Made by a program: the position numbers and the translations under genes
Part shown: positions 25,548 through 33,780 of the stretch, one piece after another
Layout: each line of letters opens with the position of its first letter
How positions within the stretch are numbered: the stretch's first letter is position 1
Assembly: GCF_020783335.1 (NCBI RefSeq)
Contig: NZ_CP086068.1
Coordinates: forward strand, 3,720,001 to 3,784,000
DNA from: Mucilaginibacter daejeonensis
GTDB lineage: Bacteria > Bacteroidota > Bacteroidia > Sphingobacteriales > Sphingobacteriaceae
Length of the DNA: 64,000 nt
Direction of reading: 5' to 3'
The notes under the pieces: generated by a model
The model's database searches: none
Seen by the model: the letters and a program-made list of their open reading frames with translations, nothing else
What the model was told of the DNA's origin: nothing

Positions 25548-26750
25548 TTATGAACCAACATTATAGGCATCCTTCCAGCGCACGATCTCCTGACCATACA
25601 GGGCCTGGTTGGCCAGATGGACACATATAGCGGTCTTAGCACCGGTGTATACGTTCGAATCGGGTAGCTTGCCACTTCCTATGGTCTTGTAAAGGTCGTT
25701 CAGGGCATACCAGGTACCGTCCTTTGTGGGTTCGGGGAGGATGGATGTGCCTCCCTCCTTTTCCCAGGTGATACGGGTCGCGCCGGTGACCCCGTCAACA
25801 AGACCTTTTTCTTTGATGAGGCTCTTCTCGGGATAGAACATTCCCTGGTCTGTCAGTAAGGATACTGTGCCTTTGGTACCCTTGATCTTGAACAGGTAAC
25901 CATCGCGGCTGTTACCGCAGGTAGCACCAAAATTGCCTACCATGTTCTGGTCATTGTAACGCAAAGCTACTTGTACATTGTCGTAGGTCTCTCGCCCATC
26001 CTTGAACACATCGATGCCTCCCGTAGCCATGAATTCATCAGGGTGCGTATCAAATGCCCAGTTAATGAAGTCGACCTGGTGTGACAGCAATTCGGCTACC
26101 AATCCTCCCGAATATTCTTTGTACATGCGCCAGTTGATCTGCCGCTCCAGTGATGGGTCAGGCACCGGCCTGCGCCAATTGGCGTTACGGTCCCAACGAC
26201 AGTCTACCTGGCTGATCTTACCTAAATAACCTTTGTTGATCATCTCCTTTACGCGGTAATAAAGCGGCGAATAACGGTATTGATGACCTACCTGCACCAC
26301 CTGCTTAGGCCGGCTTTTAACGAGTTTCACCAGATCAAGTGCCTGTTGCACGTTGTAGGTCATCGTTTTTTCCAGGTACAGGTGCTTATCAGCCTTCAAA
26401 CTATCTACGGCTATAGGGTAGTGCATATTGAGCGGCACAGCGATCACCACCACCTCTACGGCCTTGTCATCAAGCAACTTGCGATGGTCGGTATACTGTT
26501 TAAATTGCGAGGCTTTTGAGATCTTTTGTGCCTCACGCAGCCGCATATCCAACACGTCGCACACGGCCACTACGCTGAATTTGTCGGGCATCTCTTCGAT
26601 CACGCGGATGATCCCTTTACCACGATCGCCACAACCGATAACGCCCACTTTGATCACGCGGTCGGCCGGTAAAGCAAATGTATCTTGTGTGCTGAGGTAC
26701 AGGCCACCTAATGCTATCCCGCCGTTCCTCACAAAAGTTCTTCTATTCAT
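25548..26750 (-). CDS. Gfo/Idh/MocA oxidoreductase with ApbE-type flavinylation motif
   Basis: Protein of 400 residues from the ATG at 26750; a longer frame to 26810 runs back into the ApbE gene. A Tat-like signal (MNRRTFVRNGGIALGGLYLS) precedes the nucleotide fold VGVIGCGDRGKGI (35-47). The usual E-K-P motif is E-K-T (127-129). The C-terminal domain holds D-G-V-T-G-A-T at residues 319-325 (25776-25796), identical in pattern to the D-G-x-S/T-G-A-T acceptor site that ApbE flavinylates in NqrB/NqrC. The gene overlaps apbE by 8 bases. A covalent flavin on a Gfo/Idh/MocA protein would be unusual; a chance match in a surface loop is possible. General role: periplasmic sugar oxidoreductase. Confidence 0.88.
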   Translation of the reverse strand: MNRRTFVRNGGIALGGLYLSTQDTFALPADRVIKVGVIGCGDRGKGIIRVIEEMPDKFSVVAVCDVLDMRLREAQKISKASQFKQYTDHRKLLDDKAVEVVVIAVPLNMHYPIAVDSLKADKHLYLEKTMTYNVQQALDLVKLVKSRPKQVVQVGHQYRYSPLYYRVKEMINKGYLGKISQVDCRWDRNANWRRPVPDPSLERQINWRMYKEYSGGLVAELLSHQVDFINWAFDTHPDEFMATGGIDVFKDGRETYDNVQVALRYNDQNMVGNFGATCGNSRDGYLFKIKGTKGTVSLLTDQGMFYPEKSLIKEKGLVDGVTGATRITWEKEGGTSILPEPTKDGTWYALNDLYKTIGSGKLPDSNVYTGAKTAICVHLANQALYGQEIVRWKDAYNVGS

Positions 26751-27792
26751 GTTGATCTGTATACAAATATTTAGTGAACACCTGGGTCGCTGTATCGGCC
26801 ACCGTACCATCCGGTTTGCGGTAAACGATGTAAGCGCCCATATCTGTTCGGTTAGCTATCCATGTTAATGTTCTTTTCAGTCCAAGCACCATAAAGCCAT
26901 TATCGATACCATCCGCAGTGATGCCATCTTTGGCGAGCACTGTCACGCTGATCATCTCATTATCGGCCGGGTGCCCGGTACGTGGGTCGATGATATGCGA
27001 CAACTTTTTACCACCTGCCTCCACGTATTTACGATAGTTGCCCGAGGTGGTGACCGCACCATCAGTAAGGCCGATCACCTTGCGGAAAGGTTCAGGCATC
27101 AGATCATTACCACTGATGCCCTCCACACCGATACTGAACGGCTTGCCATCAGGCTTAGTACCTTTCACACGCAGTTCACCACCGATCTCGGCCATGTAGC
27201 TACTCACCTTTTTGCTTTGCAGCAAACGCCCTAACAGGTCGGCGGTATAGCCTTGTGCTATGCCGTTAAGGTCAAGCTGCACCTTGGGGTCAAGCTTGTG
27301 CAGGAAGTTGCCTTCCAGCCTGATCTTGTGCATGCCTACATGGGCAAGCACTGCTTTGATCTGCGCATTATCCGGCAACCGGCCGCTCTTTGTAATATCA
27401 GCCCCCCAGGCATCTACCAAAGGTTTAACGGTAACATCTACTGCACCGTCCGTGGCCTTATTGATCTCGAATGCCTTTTTGACCAGCACCCTAAACGGCT
27501 CATCGATAGTGATGCCTTTGACCGACCCATTGAACCGGCAGATCAGCGACGTAGGCAGGTATAACGATACTGACCGGTCAATGCTTTTCAGTTCATCATC
27601 TACCTGCTTTTTGCTCACCACCGCATTCGCCGCATAATAAACGATGTGGTATGTGGTGCCCTGAGCAAAGCCGCTGATCTCATATCGTTGTAAAGGTCGG
27701 CTCACAGGCAGCGTAAAAGCCAGCAAGGGCATAAGGGCCAATAAAGCCATTACCCTACCCCGGCCGCCGCCAATAAGATCGCCTTTCAACAT
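26743..27792 (-). CDS. apbE: FAD:protein FMN transferase (ApbE family), exported
   Basis: Protein of 349 residues from the ATG at 27792; a GTG at 27801 would add 3. An N-terminal hydrophobic segment (VMALLALMPLLAFTLP) indicates export to the periplasm. ApbE motifs are clear: FAQGTTYHIVYY, TDGAVDVTVKPLVDAWG, LDLNGIAQGYTADLLG, VTTSGNYRKYVE and LSHIIDPRTGHP, the Asp/Thr metal and FAD site. ApbE moves FMN from FAD onto a threonine of target proteins. No Nqr, Rnf or FMN-binding-domain gene is nearby. The gene overlaps the downstream Gfo/Idh/MocA gene by 8 bases, and that product carries an acceptor-like motif, making it the obvious candidate partner. Confidence 0.93.
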   Translation of the reverse strand: MLKGDLIGGGRGRVMALLALMPLLAFTLPVSRPLQRYEISGFAQGTTYHIVYYAANAVVSKKQVDDELKSIDRSVSLYLPTSLICRFNGSVKGITIDEPFRVLVKKAFEINKATDGAVDVTVKPLVDAWGADITKSGRLPDNAQIKAVLAHVGMHKIRLEGNFLHKLDPKVQLDLNGIAQGYTADLLGRLLQSKKVSSYMAEIGGELRVKGTKPDGKPFSIGVEGISGNDLMPEPFRKVIGLTDGAVTTSGNYRKYVEAGGKKLSHIIDPRTGHPADNEMISVTVLAKDGITADGIDNGFMVLGLKRTLTWIANRTDMGAYIVYRKPDGTVADTATQVFTKYLYTDQHE

Positions 27793-28101
27793 GATGATCA
27801 CTCACTTAGGTTAGGGCCTCACCACAAGAACTGGTGCTGCCTCGTGACGAAAGATCGTTATTTAGTTGCTCAACCACAAATGGCGGCATCCTGCTGTCGC
27901 AAAATAAGCAGCCGCTTTTTGCGCTAACTGATCGATCTTTTGTCGATTTGTATCATTTTTATATAACGGCATGCCTAAAAACGCGCTTTCAAGCTCATGA
28001 GCGCCAATTGTAACAATGAAAGTACACTTGACCGGCAGCCTTTTACAACACCGGCCCACGAGGCTTACCACGCGTTTTTGATATATTTGGAGTTACCGAT
28101 C
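27793..28101. other. Divergent intergenic region between apbE and the propeller sensor
   Basis: No convincing gene in about 310 bases. A 69-residue frame on the minus strand (27862-28071) has no recognisable features. The only signal found is the -7 octamer at 28082-28089. No octamer was found for apbE. Confidence 0.5.
28082..28089 (+). promoter_or_regulatory. Candidate -7 element for the propeller sensor kinase
   Basis: TATATTTG, an exact TAnnTTTG match, ends 12 bases before the ATG at 28102, implying a leader of only about 5-8 bases. It supports this start over earlier in-frame codons from 27997. Confidence 0.45.
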
Positions 28102-31100
28102 ATGCACCTATTTCTGCGTTCAGCTTTTATTTACCTGCTGTTATTTGCCTGGGCGTTCACTGCTCGTGCGCAGTCCTTCTACTTTAAACATTACCAGGTA
28201 GATGACGGCCTGTCGCATAACTCGGTGACGGCCATACTTCAAGACAGCAAAGGACTGCTTTGGATCGGTACACGTGGCGGACTCAACCGCTTTGATGGAT
28301 ATACTTTTAAAACGCTTAAGGACAAGAACAAAGAACTGGGCAACATTGGCAATAACGTGATCAATGTACTGGCCGAGGATAGCAAGGGCATTATTTGGAT
28401 CGGTACCGGGAAAGGTATCTTCAGGTACGACCCCTACTCCGAGCAGCTCGACCTGCTGTCGATCGCGCCGCAAACCTTCATCAGGGCCTTGCTGGTGGCC
28501 CAGCACGATGAACTTTGGTTCTTGGGTGATCATACCCTTTACAAGTACGACCAACGGGCCAAGAAGATCACGCAAACGCCCTTGCGGGCCAACTGCATGG
28601 CGGTAGATCAGCAAATGAACATTTGGCTGGCCGATGATGATGGCGTGCTTACCATTTATTCGCCTCGTGCCAGAACGGCCCAGAGCGCCCGGTTGATCAG
28701 CACCAACGTCCCGGCTACATTAAGATCCATCAGCAAGATATATCCGTTACAGAATGGGCAAGCACTTATCGGTTGCTTTAAGCAAGGGCTAAAGATCTAT
28801 GATCCGGCCACTCGTAAAGTAAGGTCTTTAGCGCTTACCGATAAAAGCGACACCGAGACGTATGTGCGTGACATCACCGCTGCTGATCAAAATGAATACT
28901 GGGTAGCCACCGAGGACGGCATCTACATTTACGACCTCCTGAACAACACCAGCCGCAACATCAGGAAAAGGGCCGACGACCCTTTCTCGATCAATGACAA
29001 CGCAGTGTACACCGTGCAAAAGGACGACCGCGGCGGCATGTGGGCAGGCACCTTTTTTGGCGGATTGAACTATTACTCCAAAGAAAATGCACGTTTTGAA
29101 AAGTATTACCCAAAGGCCGGCTCTAACTCCATATCGGGTAATGCGGTGCGCGAGATCTGCTCAGACCACAATGGCAAGCTTTGGATCGGCACCGAGGACG
29201 CGGGTATCAATAAGCTGGACCCGGCCACAGGCCAGTTCACCAATTACACTTACAACGGTAATAAAACCGACGTATCATACCACAACATACATGGATTGCT
29301 GGCGGTAGGTGATCAGCTCTTCATCGGTCCGTTCTTACATGGCATGGAGATCATGGACATTCGTACCGGCAAGATCACCGATCGGTTCAAATACATTGGC
29401 AACAAGGATGACCACGTAAGTGACTTCATCCATAGTATCCATCTCACCCGCGACAGCACTCTGCTCATCGGGACAGCCTATAACGGCTCGGGACTTTTCA
29501 AGTATGACCGTAAGCAACGCACGTTCGAACGCATTCAGCAGATTCCCTATAACTCCTACGTATACCATATTGAGGAGGACGCGCAGGGCAATATATGGAC
29601 CGGCAGCGTTTCGCAAGGCACTTATTATTACAACCCCAAAACGGGTAAAAAAGGCAATGTACACTTTGGCGTAAAGGTCAATGACCACTATGTGAACGAA
29701 TTTGCGGTGCGCTACATTTTGCAGGATAGCGACGGCGCCATGTGGTTCGCTACCGAAGGCGGCGGCCTGATCAGGCTGAATGCGGATCTGCGTACCTTCA
29801 AGCGCTTCACCACCGAGAATGGCTTGCCCAGCAACGTGCTTTTCAGCATGCAGGAGGATGGTTTTAAACATTTGTGGATAAGTACATTGCGCGGCCTGGC
29901 CTGCTTCGACCTCAAGACCAACAGATCGGTCACTTACACACAATCGAACGGTTTGCTCACCGATCAGTTCAATTACAACTCGGCCTTCAAAGACGCAAAG
30001 GGTAAGATGTACTTTGGATCGGTAAAAGGCATGATCGCCTTTGATCCGGCGGCTTTCTACCGAAAGGAAGCACCTCCGCCTACCTATATCACCGGTTTCC
30101 AGATCAACAATAAGGAGCAAGTGCCTGATGATGAACAGGGTCCGCTTTCACGTTCGATATTGTTCACCGACACCATTGTACTGACGCATCAGCAAAGCAA
30201 TTTTAGTATCGAGTTCGCCTCGCTCAATTATTCTTCTCCCCAGGTAACGCGTTACAAGTATCTAATGAAGGGCCTTGACCAGGATTGGACCTACCTGAAT
30301 AGTAACCGCAAGGCCTACTTCACTGATCTTTCACCGGGCGAGTATGATTTCATCGTCAGGGCCGAAAGCAATACGGGCAGTTGGACGGGTAAAGAGCGCC
30401 GTTTATACATCAAAGTACTCCCCCCCTTGTGGAAGACCAATACGGCGATCGTGATCTATACGCTGATCGTGATCGCAGGGTTGATCATAACGGTGCGCAA
30501 CTATCACCTTTACCTCGACCGCCGCAACCAGCGCAAGCTACAGCTATTTGAACACGAAAAGGAAAAGGAGATATACCAGGCCAAGATCGAGTTCTTTACC
30601 AATATAGCTCACGAGATACAAACACCGCTCACATTGATCGTTGGCCCGATCGAGTGGCTGATCAAAAAAGCAGAGCAGCCAAGCCTTAAAAAGAGCTTGC
30701 TGCTGATCGAAAAGAACGCCAGGCGCCTGACGGAACTTACCGGTCAGCTATTGGATTTCAGAAAAACGGAGATGCACCAATTCGGCCTCAACTTTGTGGA
30801 TACCGACGTGGCCAAGCTGTTGAAAGAACAGGTACTGGCCTTTGAAGAGTCGACCGCCAAAAGTGGCATCAAGTTGGATCTGCAACTCCCCAGCAAACCG
30901 CTTATGGCTTTTGTTGACCGTGAGGCCCTAATCAAGATCACGAGCAACCTGATATCTAACGCGGTGAAATACGCCGACCATCTGGCCACCATCACCCTTG
31001 CCGACATTGACCAAGCCGAGAAAGAATTCGTTATCCGTTGCACCAATGATGGCAAGGGCATACCCGACGAGTACCGCGAAAAGATATTTGAGCCGTTTTT

Positions 31101-31287
31101 CAGGCTACGCAGTAATGACCGGCAGGGCACCGGGATCGGCCTGGCGCTGGCCCGCTCGCTGGCAGAGTTGCACAATGGCTCGCTGGTACTAGCCGAGAAC
31201 CGCCACAACGCCACCACCTTTGAGCTGAGACTGCCTGTGCATCAACGATTTGAATTTAAATTAAGCAGTTGGAAAAAGATCAAATGA
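28102..31287 (+). CDS. Two-component propeller sensor histidine kinase (split HTCS type)
   Basis: Protein of 1061 residues from the ATG at 28102, where a signal peptide (MHLFLRSAFIYLLLFAWAFT) begins. The periplasmic part consists of two seven-bladed-type propellers made of repeats such as GLLWIGTRGGLNRFDGYTF, followed by a Y_Y_Y domain (ending ERRLYIKVLPP). One membrane helix (TAIVIYTLIVIAGLIITV) leads to a HisKA domain (FFTNIAHEIQTPLTLI) and HATPase (NDGKGIPDEYREKIFEPFF, GTGIGLALARSL). It lacks the receiver and AraC domains that complete the usual one-piece hybrid sensors of this class; they are encoded by the overlapping next gene. The ligand is probably a glycan fragment from the flanking operons. 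Confidence 0.92.
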   Translation: MHLFLRSAFIYLLLFAWAFTARAQSFYFKHYQVDDGLSHNSVTAILQDSKGLLWIGTRGGLNRFDGYTFKTLKDKNKELGNIGNNVINVLAEDSKGIIWIGTGKGIFRYDPYSEQLDLLSIAPQTFIRALLVAQHDELWFLGDHTLYKYDQRAKKITQTPLRANCMAVDQQMNIWLADDDGVLTIYSPRARTAQSARLISTNVPATLRSISKIYPLQNGQALIGCFKQGLKIYDPATRKVRSLALTDKSDTETYVRDITAADQNEYWVATEDGIYIYDLLNNTSRNIRKRADDPFSINDNAVYTVQKDDRGGMWAGTFFGGLNYYSKENARFEKYYPKAGSNSISGNAVREICSDHNGKLWIGTEDAGINKLDPATGQFTNYTYNGNKTDVSYHNIHGLLAVGDQLFIGPFLHGMEIMDIRTGKITDRFKYIGNKDDHVSDFIHSIHLTRDSTLLIGTAYNGSGLFKYDRKQRTFERIQQIPYNSYVYHIEEDAQGNIWTGSVSQGTYYYNPKTGKKGNVHFGVKVNDHYVNEFAVRYILQDSDGAMWFATEGGGLIRLNADLRTFKRFTTENGLPSNVLFSMQEDGFKHLWISTLRGLACFDLKTNRSVTYTQSNGLLTDQFNYNSAFKDAKGKMYFGSVKGMIAFDPAAFYRKEAPPPTYITGFQINNKEQVPDDEQGPLSRSILFTDTIVLTHQQSNFSIEFASLNYSSPQVTRYKYLMKGLDQDWTYLNSNRKAYFTDLSPGEYDFIVRAESNTGSWTGKERRLYIKVLPPLWKTNTAIVIYTLIVIAGLIITVRNYHLYLDRRNQRKLQLFEHEKEKEIYQAKIEFFTNIAHEIQTPLTLIVGPIEWLIKKAEQPSLKKSLLLIEKNARRLTELTGQLLDFRKTEMHQFGLNFVDTDVAKLLKEQVLAFEESTAKSGIKLDLQLPSKPLMAFVDREALIKITSNLISNAVKYADHLATITLADIDQAEKEFVIRCTNDGKGIPDEYREKIFEPFFRLRSNDRQGTGIGLALARSLAELHNGSLVLAENRHNATTFELRLPVHQRFEFKLSSWKKIK

Positions 31288-32060
31288 ATATGACCGACCA
31301 CGTATTAATAATTGACGACAACGAGGACATCCTTGACTTCCTATCAGAGGTATTGAGCGATACCTATACCCTTCACCTGGCCGAACACGCCGAGAAGGCT
31401 TTGGAAATACTGAACAGTGAGATGATCAGCCTGATCGTATCTGACATTATGATGCCGGGCATGGATGGTTTCGAACTGTGCAGGCTGATCAAATCCAATG
31501 TTGACCTGTGCCATATCCCCATCATCTTGCTTACCTCCAAAAACACCTATGCCGCTCATATTGAAGGCTTGGAAGTAGGCGCAGATGCTTATGTACAAAA
31601 ACCATTCTCACCAGAGTTGCTGAAGCACCAGATCGCCAACCTGCTTAGGAACCGTTTAAAGATCAAAGATCATTTTGCAAGCTCGCCTTTTGAGGATGTG
31701 AGAGTGATGGCACACTCCAAGACCGATGAGGCCTTTTTGAAGAAGCTGGACGAATACATTCGCAAGAACCTTAAGGATACCAGTATGGACATTGACAAAC
31801 TCTCTGACCATATGAACATGAGCCGTCCCACTTTTTATCGTAAAGTTAGGTCATTGTCCTCCCTATCGCCCAAAGAACTGATCGACCTTACCCGCTTGAA
31901 AAAGGCTGCCAAACTGATCGCGCAGAACGAGTACACCTTATTCGAGATCGCGAAAATGGTGGGTTACAGTTCACAGAGTTTGTTCACCCGTAATTTTCAA
32001 AAGTATTTTAAGCTTTCGCCGTTAGAATATGCCAATTCGTTGGAGCGACCAAAAGAATAG
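31284..32060 (+). CDS. Response regulator, receiver + AraC-type DNA-binding domain
   Basis: Protein of 258 residues starting at the ATG that overlaps the kinase stop codon (ATGA, 31284-31287). Receiver domain with IIDDNED, phospho-acceptor Asp54 in IVSDIMMPGMDG, the threonine in LLTSKN and the lysine in VQKPFSP. The C-terminal AraC helix-turn-helix pair covers about 155-255 (MNMSRPTFYRKVRSLSSLSP, then EIAKMVGYSSQSLFTRNFQK and YFKLSPLEY). The two proteins together recreate the domain order of a hybrid two-component system, and the overlap should fix their ratio. The likely targets are the neighbouring sugar operons on either side. Confidence 0.92.
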   Translation: MNMTDHVLIIDDNEDILDFLSEVLSDTYTLHLAEHAEKALEILNSEMISLIVSDIMMPGMDGFELCRLIKSNVDLCHIPIILLTSKNTYAAHIEGLEVGADAYVQKPFSPELLKHQIANLLRNRLKIKDHFASSPFEDVRVMAHSKTDEAFLKKLDEYIRKNLKDTSMDIDKLSDHMNMSRPTFYRKVRSLSSLSPKELIDLTRLKKAAKLIAQNEYTLFEIAKMVGYSSQSLFTRNFQKYFKLSPLEYANSLERPKE

Positions 32061-32070
32061 TTATCACCAT

Positions 32071-32117
32071 AAATAGAAAGGAGCTGCCGGAGAATCTCCG
32101 GCAGCTCCTTTCTATTT
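32071..32117. terminator. Bidirectional Rho-independent terminator
   Basis: Two perfectly complementary 23-base arms (32071-32093 and 32095-32117) with one base between them, GC-rich in the centre and A/T-rich outside. It separates the convergent AraC regulator and DUF1080 genes. Confidence 0.92.
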
Positions 32118-32135
32118 CAAATTGATCAGCTCAGC

Positions 32136-32891
32136 TTATTTAAGCTCTTTGATCTTGATATTACGGAAGCTAACCTCGTTACCATGATCTTGTAACAGGA
32201 TATGGCCTTGCTTAGCCTCGCCAAAATCTTTCCAGATCTTATGCTTGCTCATTTGTACCAGCTTACGGAACTCTTCTGATCCGCGCTCATATTCCAGCAC
32301 TTTCTTGCCATTCAGCCAGTGTTCAACATGGTTGTTAGGGTAAACGATCACCCTGCCGCTGTTCCACTCGCCGATCGGTTTGGTAGCACCGGTCTTGTTA
32401 GAGGTCTTCAGGTCGTATAACGAGGCCAGAGTACGGTTACCGTCGCGGCCCAACTTGGCATCGGGGTGTACTTCATCATCCAACACTTGGTACTCCAGTC
32501 CAATAGCCGATGCACCTGAGTTCTCCTTCAGGGTAACGAAGTATTTGACACCGCTGTTAGCACCACGGGTCAGTTTAAAATCGAATGCCAGTTCAAAGGC
32601 AGGCCCGTATTCGCCCACGGTAACAATGTCGCCTGCATTTTGCGATTCAGCACCGTTGGTGGCCTGAATGGTCATGGTACCATCCTTAATGATCCAACCT
32701 TTGGATGACTTAGGGAAGGTATCGGCCTTGGCACTGCGCCAGCCTTTGCTATCCTTACCATCAAAAAGCAGTTTCCAGCCTTCTTTCTTTTCCTTAGCGG
32801 TCAGTGTATTTTGTGCGTTGGCCGAGCTGCATACAGCGAATAGAGCTACTGCCAGGCCCGACACTTTCATGAATTTAGTTAAGTTCATCAT
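32136..32891 (-). CDS. DUF1080 / 3-keto-disaccharide hydrolase domain protein, secreted
   Basis: Protein of 251 residues with a signal peptide (to about residue 26, SSANAQ) and a single DUF1080 sandwich: LLFDGKDSKGWRSAKADTFP, the core strand GANSGVKYFVT, IGLEYQVLDDEVHPDAKLG and the terminal GHILLQDHGNEVSFRNIKI. It belongs to a different branch from the DUF1080 at 24688 (E-Y-Q-V-L-D-D versus E-L-Q-I-V-D-S). It probably cleaves C3-oxidised glycosides in the periplasm. It is the last gene of a four-gene minus-strand operon and starts 12 bases after the TIM-barrel gene. Confidence 0.9.
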   Translation of the reverse strand: MMNLTKFMKVSGLAVALFAVCSSANAQNTLTAKEKKEGWKLLFDGKDSKGWRSAKADTFPKSSKGWIIKDGTMTIQATNGAESQNAGDIVTVGEYGPAFELAFDFKLTRGANSGVKYFVTLKENSGASAIGLEYQVLDDEVHPDAKLGRDGNRTLASLYDLKTSNKTGATKPIGEWNSGRVIVYPNNHVEHWLNGKKVLEYERGSEEFRKLVQMSKHKIWKDFGEAKQGHILLQDHGNEVSFRNIKIKELK

Positions 32892-32903
32892 TATTGTTTA
32901 TGT

Positions 32904-33773
32904 CTATTTTTTCAACGAATTCAAGTACTTGATGCTTTGAGGCACCTGCTCAATTGAGGAACTGCTTTCGTCCTCTATGTAATAATGCTTTACTCCGGCT
33001 TTTTTAGCTGCTTTGATCACGGCCGGTATATCGATCTGTCCGGTGCCAAGCACCACGTCATTATTTTGATCGGTACCTCCTGAGTTGTTGCCCGCTACGC
33101 CTTTTTTGAGATCTTTAAGGTGCAACGCACGGTAACGTTTGGGGTAGGTAGCCAACAATTTGGCAGGATCCTGACCTGGGAAAAATGCCCAAAGTATATC
33201 CAGCTCGAAGCTCACGTATTTGGGATCAGTGCTTTTAACGATGTGATCATAAAAGGTACCGCCCTGGTAAGGCTCAAATTCAAAGCCGTGGTTATGGTAA
33301 ATGAATTCGAGGCCGTACTGATCCTTCAAGATCTTGCCCACCCGATTGAACTCGTTGATCGCCATGGTGGCGTTCTCCAAAGTGAACGTACCCTTGGTAT
33401 GCGGTATGTTGGCCACACGTACGAATTGTGCACCCAGCGCCTTGGCGGCAGCCGCAACCTCGACCGTCTTGCCGGTCAGCGCTTCCCAGCTTACACCGTA
33501 CGATGAACATTTCAAACCACGCTCGTCGAGCATGCGGCGCAGGTCTTCAGCCTTTTGACCAAAGAGGTTCGAGAATTCGATATCGGTTATGCCATTGCCC
33601 TTGATCATATCCAGCGTACCCGGAACATCCTTTGCAAAGTTGTTACGATAAGTGAATGATACGATGCCCGGTGCTTCGGGGAACAGCAGTTTGCCCGATT
33701 GCGCTTTGGTGAGGTCGGCCGAGCCACTGATCACCAGGAGCATTAAGAAAGTATTATATAAAAGCTTTTTCAT
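32904..33773 (-). CDS. Sugar phosphate isomerase/epimerase-like TIM barrel, secreted
   Basis: Protein of 289 residues with a Sec signal peptide (MKKLLYNTFLMLLVISGSAD, cleaved near KAQ). Superfamily metal-ligand motifs are in order: FIYHNHGFEFEP, VSFELDILWAFFPGQDP, YRALHLKDLKKG and HYYIEDES. It resembles the exported barrel at 23804 in the facing operon but uses a Sec rather than a Tat-like signal. Exported members of this fold next to DUF1080 proteins are candidate keto-sugar isomerases or hydratases. Gaps to its neighbours are 7 and 12 bases, so it is co-transcribed. Confidence 0.88.
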   Translation of the reverse strand: MKKLLYNTFLMLLVISGSADLTKAQSGKLLFPEAPGIVSFTYRNNFAKDVPGTLDMIKGNGITDIEFSNLFGQKAEDLRRMLDERGLKCSSYGVSWEALTGKTVEVAAAAKALGAQFVRVANIPHTKGTFTLENATMAINEFNRVGKILKDQYGLEFIYHNHGFEFEPYQGGTFYDHIVKSTDPKYVSFELDILWAFFPGQDPAKLLATYPKRYRALHLKDLKKGVAGNNSGGTDQNNDVVLGTGQIDIPAVIKAAKKAGVKHYYIEDESSSSIEQVPQSIKYLNSLKK

Positions 33774-33780
33774 AGATCGA

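Noticed and set aside
27862..28071. 69-residue minus-strand frame upstream of apbE
   Set aside because: No family or signal features, and it overlaps the sensor promoter region.
29335..30120. 261-residue minus-strand open frame inside the sensor kinase
   Set aside because: Antisense shadow of the propeller repeats; no recognisable domain.
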